Assembly (NCBI GenBank): GCA_050946115.1
Contig: JBMNUF010000003.1
Location: 62,001 to 126,000 of the forward strand
DNA: 64,000 nt
Direction of reading: 5' to 3'
DNA from: CAYFRC01 sp050946115
Lineage (GTDB): Bacteria; Bacillota; Clostridia; Christensenellales; Aristaeellaceae
The position numbers and the translations under genes were made by a program. This document shows, piece after piece, positions 33,531-41,959 of this stretch. The first letter of the stretch is position 1, and every line of letters starts with the position of its first letter. The notes beneath the pieces were generated by a model. The model was not told the origin of the DNA and did no database searches. It was given only the letters and a program-made list of their open reading frames with translations.

Positions 33531-34100
33531 TTGGCAAAACTCTATTTCCGCTATGGCGCGATGGGCTCGAGCAAATCGGCAAACGCGATCATGGTGCAGT
33601 ACAATTACCAGGAGCGCGGGCAGAAGGCGCTCTTGCTGAAACCCCGGCTGGAAACGCGCGACGGCGAAAAGGTCGTGCTGTCGCGCTGCGGGCTATCCGC
33701 GCCTTGCAGGTATGTGGAGGAATTGGACGACATCGATGTTACCGTATACGACTGCCTGATCGTGGACGAGGCGCAGTTCCTCACCAAGGCGCAGGTCGAA
33801 AAGCTCCTTTGCATTCCGGACGAAAAGAACGTCCCCGTCATCTGCTACGGGCTGCGCACGGATTTCCGCGGAAACCTGTTTGAAGGCTCGATGTGGCTGC
33901 TCGCATGGGCGGACTCTATCGAGGAGGTAAAGACGGTGTGCTGGTGCGGCAAGAAGGCGACGTTCAACGCGCGCATTGCAAACGGCAAGATCGTCAAGGA
34001 GGGCGCGCAGATCATGCCCGGCGGCAACGAATCGTATGTCGCGCTGTGCAGGAAGCACTGGCGGCAGGGCGCGATCGACGGCGAGAAGGCGCGCGGCTGA
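33531..34100 (+). CDS. tdk: Thymidine kinase
   Basis: Phosphorylates thymidine to dTMP in the salvage pathway. The 189-residue protein has a P-loop GAMGSSKSA (residues 8-16), the catalytic/Mg region IVDEAQFL, YGLRTDF, and a zinc site (CWCG, then C and H in LCRKHW) in the lasso domain, as in type II thymidine kinases. The start is TTG at 33531, chosen because GGGG lies 9 bases upstream and the product begins AKLYFRYG like its relatives. It has its own promoter and terminator. Confidence 0.92.
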   Translation: MAKLYFRYGAMGSSKSANAIMVQYNYQERGQKALLLKPRLETRDGEKVVLSRCGLSAPCRYVEELDDIDVTVYDCLIVDEAQFLTKAQVEKLLCIPDEKNVPVICYGLRTDFRGNLFEGSMWLLAWADSIEEVKTVCWCGKKATFNARIANGKIVKEGAQIMPGGNESYVALCRKHWRQGAIDGEKARG

Positions 34101-34121
34101 AAGTGCGCTTTCCGCACAAGC

Positions 34122-34159
34122 AAAATCCCCGAAGCGTTTGTTTCGCCTCGGGGATTTTT
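34122..34159 (+). terminator. Terminator between tdk and dnaJ
   Basis: AATCCCCGA and TCGGGGATT form a stem with T-run on the plus strand and AAAA on the other side, so it can work for both converging genes. Confidence 0.85.
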
Positions 34160-34167
34160 CTTTGGTA

Positions 34168-35298
34168 TCAGTTGAAAGCCGATTTCATTTTTTCAAAAAA
34201 GGATTTTTTCTGTTCGTACTCCCTGCCGGTCGTGCTGCCGTCGAACTTTCGCAGGATTTCCTTCTGCTTTTCCGAAAGTCTCTTGGGTATCTCGACGATG
34301 ACCGTCACATACAGGTCGCCCCTGCCCGTGCCGCGCAGGTTCTGTACGCCCTGCCCGCGGATGCGCACGACCGTCCCCGGCTGCGTCCCCTCGGGGATGG
34401 TGTATTTGACGGGGGAATCGAGCGTCGGCACATCGATTTCGCAGCCCAGAGCCGCCTGTGTAAACGAGATCGGGATAGCGCAGTGCAAATCGTAGCCGTC
34501 GCGCCGGAAGAATGCGTGCTGCTTTACGTGGATCACGATCTGCAGATCCCCGGGAGGGCCTCCGCGAAGCCCCGCTTCGCCCTCGCCCGAGATGCGCAGC
34601 ACCTGTCCGTCGTCGATGCCCGCGGGCACCCTGACGGAGCGCCTTTTCGTCGTGCGCACCTTGCCGCGCCCGTTGCAGCGCGTACACGGCTCCTTGATGA
34701 TCTTTCCCTCTCCGCGGCACGCGGAGCAGGTCGTGACGTTTTGAATCCTTCCGAAGGGCGTGCTCTGCGTCGTGCGAACCTGTCCCGTGCCGTTGCATGC
34801 GGCGCAGGTCTCCGGCTGTGTGCCGGGCTTTGCGCCCGTGCCCTTACAGGTGTCGCACGGCTCATCCTGCACGAGGTTGATATCCTTGTTGCAGCCCTTT
34901 GCGGCTTCCATAAAGGAGATGTGCAGGTCGTACCGGATGTCGTTTCCCTGTACGGGTCCGCGGCTCGTGCGCGCGCCGGCCATGCCGCTGAAGAACGAGG
35001 AGAAGATGTCGCCGAATCCCTCGAAGCCAGTCCCCTGAAAGCCGGAGCCGAAGCCCCCGAACCCGCTCGCGTCCGCGCCGTCTGCGGAACCGAACTGATC
35101 GTAATTGGAACGCTTTTGCGGGTTCGAGAGAACCTCGTACGCTTCGTTGACTTCCTTAAATTTCTCCTCGGCTTCCTTGTTGCCCGAGTTCACGTCCGGA
35201 TGCCATTTTTTCGCGAGCTTGCGGTACGCCTTTTTGATCTCGTCGTCCGATGCGGTGCGGGAGACGCCCAGCACCTCATAAAAATCGCGTGTTGCCAC
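34168..35298 (-). CDS. dnaJ: Chaperone protein DnaJ
   Basis: Co-chaperone that stimulates DnaK. The 376-residue protein has the J-domain with WHPDVN (the His-Pro-Asp triad within the first 40 residues), a Gly/Phe-rich linker (GFGGFGSGFQGTG), four CxxCxGxG zinc motifs (CDTCKGTG, CAACNGTG, CSACRGEG, CTRCNGRG) and the C-terminal peptide-binding domains. I place the start at GTG 35296-35298 (ATRDFYEVLGV), because AGGAG is 11 bases upstream; an earlier in-frame GTG at 35310 overlaps that AGGAG. Last gene of the hrcA operon. Confidence 0.95.
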   Translation of the reverse strand: MATRDFYEVLGVSRTASDDEIKKAYRKLAKKWHPDVNSGNKEAEEKFKEVNEAYEVLSNPQKRSNYDQFGSADGADASGFGGFGSGFQGTGFEGFGDIFSSFFSGMAGARTSRGPVQGNDIRYDLHISFMEAAKGCNKDINLVQDEPCDTCKGTGAKPGTQPETCAACNGTGQVRTTQSTPFGRIQNVTTCSACRGEGKIIKEPCTRCNGRGKVRTTKRRSVRVPAGIDDGQVLRISGEGEAGLRGGPPGDLQIVIHVKQHAFFRRDGYDLHCAIPISFTQAALGCEIDVPTLDSPVKYTIPEGTQPGTVVRIRGQGVQNLRGTGRGDLYVTVIVEIPKRLSEKQKEILRKFDGSTTGREYEQKKSFFEKMKSAFN

Positions 35299-35334
35299 TT
35301 TGCCTTTCACTCCTATGGCGGCGAAGCATCCGTA

Positions 35335-37143
35335 TTACTGATCCGTGAAGCTGGATTCAACGGTGCCATCGTCGTTCACATTTGCGCCGCCCTGATCTCC
35401 GGGCTGCCCGCCCTGCTGCTGATAGACCTTTCCGAAGATCTCATAGGTGGTCTGCGTGAATTTCTCCATTTCGGACTTGATCTCGGGTACGTTGTTGCCT
35501 TCGCGAACCTTCTTGAACTCCGCCAGATCGCCCTCCAACTTCGCCTTGTCGGTGGGATCGAGCTTGCCTTCCAGTTCCTTCATCGTGCGCTCAGTCTGGT
35601 AGATGAGGCTGTCCGCCTGGTTGAGGGTTTCGACCTCTTCCTTGCGCGCCCTGTCTTCCTCGGCGTAGCGGGCGGCATCGTCCGTCGCCTTCTTGATCTC
35701 CTCTTCGGTGAGGTTGGAGGAAGCGGTGATGGTGATCTTCTGTTCGTTGCCGGTGCCAAGGTCTTTCGCGCTCACGTGTACGATGCCGTTCGCATCGATG
35801 TCGAAGGTGACCTCGATCTGCGGCATGCCCCTCGGCGCGGGCGCGATGCCGGAGAGCTGGAAGCGGCCCAGGGTCTTGTTATACGCCGCCATTTCGCGCT
35901 CGCCCTGCAATACGTGTACGTCGACCGCAGTCTGCCCGTCGGCAGCGGTGGAGAACACCTGGCTCTTCTTGGTGGGGATGGTCGTGTTGCGCTCGATGAG
36001 CTTTGTGAATACGCCGCCGAGCGTCTCGATGCCCAGGGACAGGGGCGTTACGTCCAGCAGCAGCACGTCGTGCACGTCGCCGCCCAAAACGCCCGCCTGA
36101 ATCGCCGCGCCGATGGCTACGCACTCGTCGGGGTTGATGCCCTTATAGGGCTCCTTGCCGATCTCGCGCTGCACGGCTTCCTGTACGGCGGGGATGCGCG
36201 TGGATCCGCCGACCAGGATCACCTTGTCTACCTGCGACGCGGACAGTTTCGCGTCGGACAGCGCCTGCCTCAGGGGTTTGATGGTCTTATCGACCAGATC
36301 CTGCGTAAGCTCGTTGAATTTCGCGCGGGTGAGCGTGACGTCCAGATGCTTGGGGCCCGTCGCGTCGGCGGTGATGAAGGGCAGGTTGATGTTTGCGGTC
36401 ATCAGGCCGGAGAGCTCGATCTTCGCTTTTTCCGCGGCTTCCTTCAGCCGCTGCAGCGCCATGCGATCCTTGCGCAGGTCGATGTTGTTTTCCTTCTGGA
36501 ATGTATCAGCGACGTAGTCGATGATGCACTGGTCGAAGTCGTCACCGCCGAGGCGGTTGTTGCCCGCGGTCGCGAGCACTTCGAACACGCCGTCGCCGAT
36601 CTCCATCAGCGAAACGTCGAACGTGCCGCCGCCCAGGTCGTATACGAGAATTTTGTGCGCGGTATCTTTATCGAGGCCATAGGCGAGCGCCGCCGCCGTC
36701 GGCTCGTTGATGATGCGCTTGACATCGAGCCCCGCGATGCGCCCCGCGTCCTTTGTCGCCTGGCGCTGCGCGTCGGAGAAGTACGCGGGCACGGTGATGA
36801 CCGCTTCGGTCACGGTGGTGCCGAGATATGCCTCCGCATCGGCCTTCAGTTTTTGCAGGATCATCGCGCTGATTTCCTGCGGGGTGTAGGTCTTTCCGTC
36901 GATTTCGGTGCGGAAAGCGGTGCCCATTTCGCGCTTGATGGAGCTGATCGTGCGGTCGGGGTTCGTTACGGCCTGCCGCTTTGCGACCTGACCGACGAGG
37001 CGCTCGCCGTTTTTGGCGAAGCCCACGACGGACGGGGTGGTACGATTGCCTTCCGCGTTCGTGATGACGGTCGGCTCGCTGCCCTCCATGACAGCGACGC
37101 AGGAATTGGTGGTGCCAAGGTCAATACCGATGATTTTTCCCAT
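35335..37143 (-). CDS. dnaK: Chaperone protein DnaK (Hsp70)
   Basis: ATP-dependent folding chaperone. The 602-residue protein has IGIDLGTTNSCVAV at the start, the ATPase signatures VYDLGGGTFDVS and VILVGGSTRIP, the DVTPLSLG(I)ET linker region, the substrate-binding domain, and a C-terminal lid that ends in a Gln/Gly-rich stretch. Length is normal for Firmicutes. It follows grpE by 34 bases. Confidence 0.98.
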   Translation of the reverse strand: MGKIIGIDLGTTNSCVAVMEGSEPTVITNAEGNRTTPSVVGFAKNGERLVGQVAKRQAVTNPDRTISSIKREMGTAFRTEIDGKTYTPQEISAMILQKLKADAEAYLGTTVTEAVITVPAYFSDAQRQATKDAGRIAGLDVKRIINEPTAAALAYGLDKDTAHKILVYDLGGGTFDVSLMEIGDGVFEVLATAGNNRLGGDDFDQCIIDYVADTFQKENNIDLRKDRMALQRLKEAAEKAKIELSGLMTANINLPFITADATGPKHLDVTLTRAKFNELTQDLVDKTIKPLRQALSDAKLSASQVDKVILVGGSTRIPAVQEAVQREIGKEPYKGINPDECVAIGAAIQAGVLGGDVHDVLLLDVTPLSLGIETLGGVFTKLIERNTTIPTKKSQVFSTAADGQTAVDVHVLQGEREMAAYNKTLGRFQLSGIAPAPRGMPQIEVTFDIDANGIVHVSAKDLGTGNEQKITITASSNLTEEEIKKATDDAARYAEEDRARKEEVETLNQADSLIYQTERTMKELEGKLDPTDKAKLEGDLAEFKKVREGNNVPEIKSEMEKFTQTTYEIFGKVYQQQGGQPGDQGGANVNDDGTVESSFTDQ

Positions 37144-37177
37144 AATAATATCCTCCTATATTGTGCAAAACTCTTTT

Positions 37178-37732
37178 TTATTCAACCGCCACTTTTACCA
37201 TGGCGTAGCGGATGATTTTGTCTTTGGCGCGGTAGCCTTTCTGGAACACCTCAAGGATGGTTCCGGGTTCGCCCTCTGCCACGCTGAGCACGGCGTTGTG
37301 TTTTTCGGGATCGAATTTTTCGCCGAGCGCGGGAACTTCTTCCATTCCCAGCTTTCCCGCGGCGTCCAGCATGCTCTTGAGCGTCATCCTGACGCCCTCC
37401 AACAGCGCATCTTCCGCGTCGTGTTTTTCCGCGGCGTCGATGGCGCGCTCCAGATTGTCGATGGTCGGGAGCATTTTCGTGAGAACCTCCCGCACGCCCT
37501 CGTCATACGCATCCGCGTAAACCTGCTGGTTGCGCTTTTTGAAATTCATGAATTCCGCCTGTGTGCGCTGCGCCATTGACAGGTATTCGTCGCGCTGGCG
37601 CACGGTTTTTTCGAGCGCCTCTTTCCATTCGTCCGCCGTCGGCTGTACTTCTTCCGCCGCCGTCTCGACGGTCACTTCCTCCGCCTGATCTTTGAGTACA
37701 TCCTGCGGGTCTCGTTTCTTCCTGTTCGCCAT
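37178..37732 (-). CDS. grpE: Nucleotide exchange factor GrpE
   Basis: Releases ADP from DnaK. The 184-residue protein has an acidic N-terminal tail, a long coiled-coil helix (about 50-110, with RDEYLSMAQRTQAEFMNFKKR), and the C-terminal beta domain (GTILEVFQKGYRAKDKIIRYAMVKV), the family signature. The ATG at 37730-37732 is preferred (GGAGG 10 bases upstream) over a TTG at 37750 that overlaps the ribosome site. Confidence 0.95.
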   Translation of the reverse strand: MANRKKRDPQDVLKDQAEEVTVETAAEEVQPTADEWKEALEKTVRQRDEYLSMAQRTQAEFMNFKKRNQQVYADAYDEGVREVLTKMLPTIDNLERAIDAAEKHDAEDALLEGVRMTLKSMLDAAGKLGMEEVPALGEKFDPEKHNAVLSVAEGEPGTILEVFQKGYRAKDKIIRYAMVKVAVE

Positions 37733-37751
37733 TTGTTTCTGTCCTCCCAAA

Positions 37752-38774
37752 TTATTCGCCTGAAAGCAGCTCGCTCAGCATTCTCCCCACACAGTCGAGC
37801 GCCGAGAGCACGCGGCCGTAGCGCATGCGCACCGGGCCTATGATTCCCATCGTGCCCGTGGTCTCGTCGTCCACGCGGTAGGTGGCGGTGATTACGGAGC
37901 AATCGCTGAGCTCCGGCAATTCGTTCTCCGGTCCGATGCGGACGGTGAACTCCATGCCGCTTCCCCTTTGCAGGATCGGATACAGCTTTTCGCGCGATTC
38001 CAATACCGCAAGGAGTCCTCTCGCCTTTTCCGCGTTCGCGTATTCGGGGTAGTTGAGCATATTCGCGCGTCCGCCGACGATCATATCGGCGGGCTGCCTT
38101 TCGCGCAGGCGGTTTTCCAATACGTCCATGATGCCCGCGAGAAACCGCCTGTTCTCGCGCAGGTCGCGGAACATCTCCGCGAACCGGTGGCGCACCTCGG
38201 TGACGGAAAGGTCATGAAGCTGCTCCGTCAGCATTTGGGAAATGCCGAACAGGTGCTCCGCCTCAAGGTCCCCCGGCACGCGGACGATGGCATCCTTGAC
38301 GATGCCCGCGCTCGTGACGACAACCATCAGCGCCGTCCCCTCGCTCACCGGAACGATCTGAATCCGCTGGATTCTGAGCGTCTCTATGTGCGGTGCGACG
38401 ATGACCGAGGTGTACTTCGTCAGATCCGAAAGCGCGATCGCCGCGCGGCGGATGACTTCCTCCACCTGGTTGGTGCGCCGCGAAAGGTGCTTGTAGATGC
38501 GCTCGCTGTCCTCTAAGGAAAGCGTCTCCTTGCGCAGCAGCTCGTCCACATAGAGGCGGTACGCCTTGATCGACGGGATGCGCCCTGCGGAGGTGTGCGG
38601 CTGTGCGAGGTATCCGAGCTCCTCCAAATCGCTCATTTCGTTGCGGATGGTGGCGGGGGAGAAGCCGACGCCCGATTTTTTGGAGATTGTGCGCGAGCCG
38701 ACCGGCGCCGCCGTCATGATATAGTCGTCGATGATCGCCTGCAATATCATGAATTTTCGTTCGTCCAACTTCAT
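37752..38774 (-). CDS. hrcA: Heat-inducible transcription repressor HrcA
   Basis: Represses class I heat-shock genes by binding CIRCE and is kept active by GroE. The 340-residue protein has the winged-helix N-domain (LDERKFMILQAIIDDYI, PVGSRTISKK, SPATIRNEMSDLEELGYL, PHTSAGRIPS) and the C-terminal GAF-like dimerisation domain. It heads hrcA-grpE-dnaK-dnaJ; its own operator lies just upstream. Confidence 0.97.
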   Translation of the reverse strand: MKLDERKFMILQAIIDDYIMTAAPVGSRTISKKSGVGFSPATIRNEMSDLEELGYLAQPHTSAGRIPSIKAYRLYVDELLRKETLSLEDSERIYKHLSRRTNQVEEVIRRAAIALSDLTKYTSVIVAPHIETLRIQRIQIVPVSEGTALMVVVTSAGIVKDAIVRVPGDLEAEHLFGISQMLTEQLHDLSVTEVRHRFAEMFRDLRENRRFLAGIMDVLENRLRERQPADMIVGGRANMLNYPEYANAEKARGLLAVLESREKLYPILQRGSGMEFTVRIGPENELPELSDCSVITATYRVDDETTGTMGIIGPVRMRYGRVLSALDCVGRMLSELLSGE

Positions 38775-38796
38775 ACATCAGCCCTCCTTTCCGCTG

Positions 38797-38823
38797 TTAG
38801 CACTCTTTGATGTCGAGTGCTAA
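38797..38823 (-). promoter_or_regulatory. CIRCE operator (HrcA binding site)
   Basis: TTAGCACTC, a 9-base spacer and GAGTGCTAA: a perfect CIRCE inverted repeat. It lies between the promoter and the hrcA ATG, so HrcA represses its own operon. Confidence 0.97.
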
Positions 38824-38834
38824 TCTCTAACTAT

Positions 38835-38863
38835 ACTTTACCACGCCTGTCCCCATTTGTCAA
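38835..38863 (-). promoter_or_regulatory. SigA-type promoter of the hrcA operon
   Basis: Minus-strand TTGACA and TAAAGT with a 17-base spacer, immediately upstream of CIRCE. Confidence 0.85.
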
Positions 38864-38917
38864 TAGGGCGTATATTAAGTTTCTGTAGCGGCTGCAAATA
38901 TCCTGCCTCCGCAGCGC

Positions 38918-38958
38918 GATGCCCGCGCGGGGCAAGGTCTTCACCCCGCGCGGGCATC
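38918..38958 (-). terminator. Hairpin after the beta-helix protein gene
   Basis: GATGCCCGCGCGGGG and its exact complement form a 15-bp stem with an 11-base loop, 21 bases past the stop. There is no T run, so termination is likely but not certain. Confidence 0.65.
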
Positions 38959-38979
38959 AAAATAGTCTTTGATGTGCGA

Positions 38980-40371
38980 TCAACCGATCGTGATATCGCC
39001 CCAATCCGTATGCGCGCGGATCGCGCCGCCGCTGCCGTCGCCAATAGGCAGGCGGTTTTTCACGTCGCCGCGCCTGCTCGCCGCCTCCACGCTCGCGCCG
39101 ATGGGGTTCGCCGCAAAGTCCAGCGAGATATCGCCGCTCTCCGTCTGCGCTTCGAGCAGGTCGAAGTTTTCGTCATCGAGTTTACAGGAAATGTCGCCCT
39201 TTTCGCTTTGCAAAACGGCGCGCCACATGCTGCCGCGCACGGAGATGTCCCCTCTCTCCGCGTACGCTGTGCATTCGTTCACATATCCCGAAATGCGGAT
39301 GTCGCCGTTCGCGCTCTCCGCAAGGACGGAATCGAGCACATTTTCCGATGCCTGCAGGGAAATGTCGCCGTGCTGCGCCTTGACAGACACGCTTCCCGCG
39401 TCGCGCAGGGTACATCGTATATCGCCGTCGCCCGAGGACAACAGGCACTTTTCCGCGCTGCCCGCAAGCTTGATGTCTCCCCGCTGCGTCTGCGCGTCTA
39501 CGGTAAAGAGCGTCCCCTCCGCCGAATCAACGGAAATGTCCCCCGAATGCGTATGGATTATAAGATCGCCCCCGCGAACCGCGCAGGACACGTCGCCGGC
39601 GCCCGTTCGGAGTGAAATATGCTTCACGTCCCGATTTTTGATGTCACAGTCGATATCCCCGCTTTGCGTCTCGATTTTCAATATCTCGCCTTCCGCCGTG
39701 CAGCGGACGTCCCCGCTCAGGGTGTCGATAGACGCGATCTTCGCGCTGCCCTCCACCTGAATATCGCCCGATGCCGCGCTTGCCGTCAGTTCCTCCGCCG
39801 CCGCATAGAGCTTGATGTCCCCGCTCGCCGTCTTGACGGAGAACTTTCGCGCCGGCGCAGAGGCGAAGATATCGCCTGAGAGTGCGGAGAGCGCCATGTT
39901 CTCGTACATTCCGCGCGGCAAAATCACGCGGATATATTTTAGCTTCGGGCGCGACCGCTTCTCCTCAACATCGCTTTTGACTGTCAGGGTTCCGCCTTCC
40001 AGCGAATAGTGCGGATACGGCATCTCATTGTACTTGCGCAGCTTTTGCAGCACGCGCGGCGCTTCCACATCGCCCGTTTCCACCTTCAAGTCCGCGGCGG
40101 TGAGGTTTACAATGACGTTTTCTACGCCCTCTCTTTGCGCCGCGATGGCGATATCCGCCCTTTCCTCCGGCACGGACGAAATGACCGACTCCATGCCCGC
40201 AAGGCTCTCGCGCACCGCGTCAAGCGCCGCTTCCTCCGTCCCGCCCGATTCGATCACATCGTTATAGCGCTCGATCGCGTTATTTGTAATTTCCTCGCGC
40301 ATCGCGAGCAGTTCCTCCGTCTCCTTCTTGTTCAGAAACAGCGCGTCGACCAGTTTTCTGACCTTTTTCAT
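38980..40371 (-). CDS. Beta-helix protein with 16 GDI/GDV repeats (DUF4097-like)
   Basis: A 463-residue protein with no signal peptide or obvious membrane helix. Residues 1-75 are helical and resemble the short N-terminal domain found in front of DUF1700-type or permease-prefix proteins (LNKKETEELLAMREEITNNA). From about residue 165 to the end, 16 short repeats of roughly 19 residues each contain x-G-D-[IV] (SGDIKLY, SGDIQVE, RGDIKLA and so on), the hallmark of right-handed beta-helix DUF4097/LiaG-like proteins. It is 4 bases downstream of a PadR regulator, a frequent partner in envelope-stress cassettes. Role unknown. Confidence 0.82.
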   Translation of the reverse strand: MKKVRKLVDALFLNKKETEELLAMREEITNNAIERYNDVIESGGTEEAALDAVRESLAGMESVISSVPEERADIAIAAQREGVENVIVNLTAADLKVETGDVEAPRVLQKLRKYNEMPYPHYSLEGGTLTVKSDVEEKRSRPKLKYIRVILPRGMYENMALSALSGDIFASAPARKFSVKTASGDIKLYAAAEELTASAASGDIQVEGSAKIASIDTLSGDVRCTAEGEILKIETQSGDIDCDIKNRDVKHISLRTGAGDVSCAVRGGDLIIHTHSGDISVDSAEGTLFTVDAQTQRGDIKLAGSAEKCLLSSGDGDIRCTLRDAGSVSVKAQHGDISLQASENVLDSVLAESANGDIRISGYVNECTAYAERGDISVRGSMWRAVLQSEKGDISCKLDDENFDLLEAQTESGDISLDFAANPIGASVEAASRRGDVKNRLPIGDGSGGAIRAHTDWGDITIG

Positions 40372-40375
40372 GTTT

Positions 40376-40702
40376 TCACACCTCCAATAGCTTTGCCAGC
40401 GTTTCCTTCGTCTCCAGCCATGTCTGTACGTCCTGATCGAGCTTTTCCCGCCCCGCGTCCGTCAGGCAATAATAGCGCCTTCTCGCGCCCTTGTCCTCGC
40501 TTCCCCAATAGGAGCGGATGTAGCCCGCGCCTTCGAGCCTGCGGAATGCGGTATAGAGCGTCGCTTCCTTCAGTTCTACCTTTCCTTCGCTGATCGCGGA
40601 GACCGTCTTCGCGATCCTGTAGCCGTAGCCGTCCTCGTCCAAAAGCCTCCTGAGTAAAATGCTGTCCGTGTATCCACGCAACAGATCCGCAGCGACTGCC
40701 AT
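40376..40702 (-). CDS. PadR-family transcriptional regulator
   Basis: A 108-residue winged-helix repressor. It shows the PadR pattern: LRGYTDSILLRRLLDEDGYGYRIA, then EATLYTAFRRLEGAGYI (recognition helix and wing) and YYCLTDAGREKL, plus a C-terminal dimerisation helix. AGGAGG lies 7 bases before the ATG. Because it lies in front of the beta-helix gene on one transcript, it likely regulates both. Confidence 0.92.
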   Translation of the reverse strand: MAVAADLLRGYTDSILLRRLLDEDGYGYRIAKTVSAISEGKVELKEATLYTAFRRLEGAGYIRSYWGSEDKGARRRYYCLTDAGREKLDQDVQTWLETKETLAKLLEV

Positions 40703-40721
40703 ATGCTCACCTCCTGCCCAT

Positions 40722-40750
40722 ATTATACCATGAGATACCTCGCCTGTCTA
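40722..40750 (-). promoter_or_regulatory. Promoter of the padR operon
   Basis: Minus-strand TAGACA and TATAAT with a 17-base spacer, 20 bases before the ATG; an AT-repeat (TATATATATAAT, 40749-40760) lies over the -35, a possible operator. Confidence 0.75.
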
Positions 40751-40800
40751 TATATATAATGGCAAATTAGGCTAAGATTCTGTGAACAATCGCCCGATGC

Positions 40801-40829
40801 TTGCCAAAAAGCGCTCAAGGCCTTATAAT
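40801..40829 (+). promoter_or_regulatory. Promoter of asnA
   Basis: TTGCCA and TATAAT with a 17-base spacer, 35 bases before the ATG. It diverges from the padR promoter. No T-box motif is present in this short leader. Confidence 0.75.
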
Positions 40830-40864
40830 TTAGAAGATATTGCAGAGAATCGGAGTGGCGCGAT

Positions 40865-41878
40865 ATGCGGGAAAATCACTATTGTCCAAATGGCTACGTT
40901 TCGGAGCTGTCGCTGCGCGATACGCAGCAGGCGATCAAGGCGCTAAAGGACTGCTTTCAGCAGCAGCTCGCAAGCGCGCTCAACCTGACGCGCGTCTCCG
41001 CGCCGCTGTTCGTCCGCAAAAAGACGGGGCTCAACGACGATTTGAACGGCACCGAGCGCAAGGTCTCCTTCGACATGCTCGAAGCGCCCGAGGACGAAAT
41101 CCAGGTCGTGCAGTCGCTCGCAAAATGGAAGCGCGACGCGCTCGGCCGCTACGGCTATCCCGTAGGCTCCGGGCTGTATACGGACATGAACGCGATCCGC
41201 CGCGACGAGGTGACGGACAACCTGCACTCCATCTATGTGGACCAGTGGGACTGGGAAAAGGTGCTCACCGCGCGCGACCGCACGGTCGAGACGCTGAAGG
41301 ACGCGGTCGAGCGCATCCACAGCGCCGTGTTGGAAGCGGAAACCGTGCTGCACAGCCGCTACCCCGCGCTGCAGCCGCGCCTGCCCGCGAAAATGACCTT
41401 CGTCACGAGCGAGGAACTGTACGCCCTCTATTCCGACAGAGCGCCCGAGGAGCGCGAGGAGCTCTTCGTGCGCGAGCACAAGGCCGTCTTTGTGATCGGC
41501 ATAGGCGGTGCGCTCCCCGACGGTAGGCCGCACGGCACCCGCGCGCCCGATTACGACGACTGGACGCTAAACGGCGATCTGCTCTACTACCACAGGGAGC
41601 TCGACCGCTCGATGGAAATCTCCTCCATGGGCATCCGAGTGGACGCCTGCGGCATGTTCTCGCAGCTCGAAAAGGCAAGCGCCATGCAGCGGCTCGAACT
41701 GCCGTTCCACCAGAAGATCATGCGCGGGGAACTCCCGCTCACGATCGGCGGCGGCATCGGGCAGAGCAGATTGTGCATGCTGCTGCTGCGCAAGGCGCAC
41801 ATCGGCGAGGTGCAGTGCTCCGTCTGGCCCGAGGGCATCCCGGAGAAGCTCGCGCAAAACGGAATCACCCTGCTATAA
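40865..41878 (+). CDS. asnA: Aspartate-ammonia ligase (asparagine synthetase A)
   Basis: Makes asparagine from aspartate, ATP and ammonia. The 337-residue class II synthetase-fold enzyme has FDMLEAPEDEIQVVQSLAKWKR, HSIYVDQWDWEK, YDDWTLNGDLLYYH and the C-terminal motif LTIGGGIGQSRLCMLLL with the ATP-binding Arg. Length matches E. coli AsnA (330). Monocistronic with its own terminator. Confidence 0.96.
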   Translation: MRENHYCPNGYVSELSLRDTQQAIKALKDCFQQQLASALNLTRVSAPLFVRKKTGLNDDLNGTERKVSFDMLEAPEDEIQVVQSLAKWKRDALGRYGYPVGSGLYTDMNAIRRDEVTDNLHSIYVDQWDWEKVLTARDRTVETLKDAVERIHSAVLEAETVLHSRYPALQPRLPAKMTFVTSEELYALYSDRAPEEREELFVREHKAVFVIGIGGALPDGRPHGTRAPDYDDWTLNGDLLYYHRELDRSMEISSMGIRVDACGMFSQLEKASAMQRLELPFHQKIMRGELPLTIGGGIGQSRLCMLLLRKAHIGEVQCSVWPEGIPEKLAQNGITLL

Positions 41879-41905
41879 ATGAATTTTGCGCATTTGTATA
41901 TCGTT

Positions 41906-41947
41906 AGAGCGCGGTTCCCGCATCGCTGTAGGAACCGCGCTCTTTTA
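41906..41947 (+). terminator. Terminator of asnA
   Basis: AGAGCGCGGTTCC and GGAACCGCGCTCT form a perfect 13-bp stem followed by TTTT on the plus strand. The converging sugar operon ends 13 bases further on. Confidence 0.88.
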
Positions 41948-41959
41948 GATTCTATGGGT

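Noticed and set aside
33976..37215. A 1079-codon open frame on the plus strand across dnaJ and dnaK
   Set aside because: It is antisense to unmistakable chaperone genes; such long shadows are common in GC-rich coding DNA. No ribosome site or recognisable domain.
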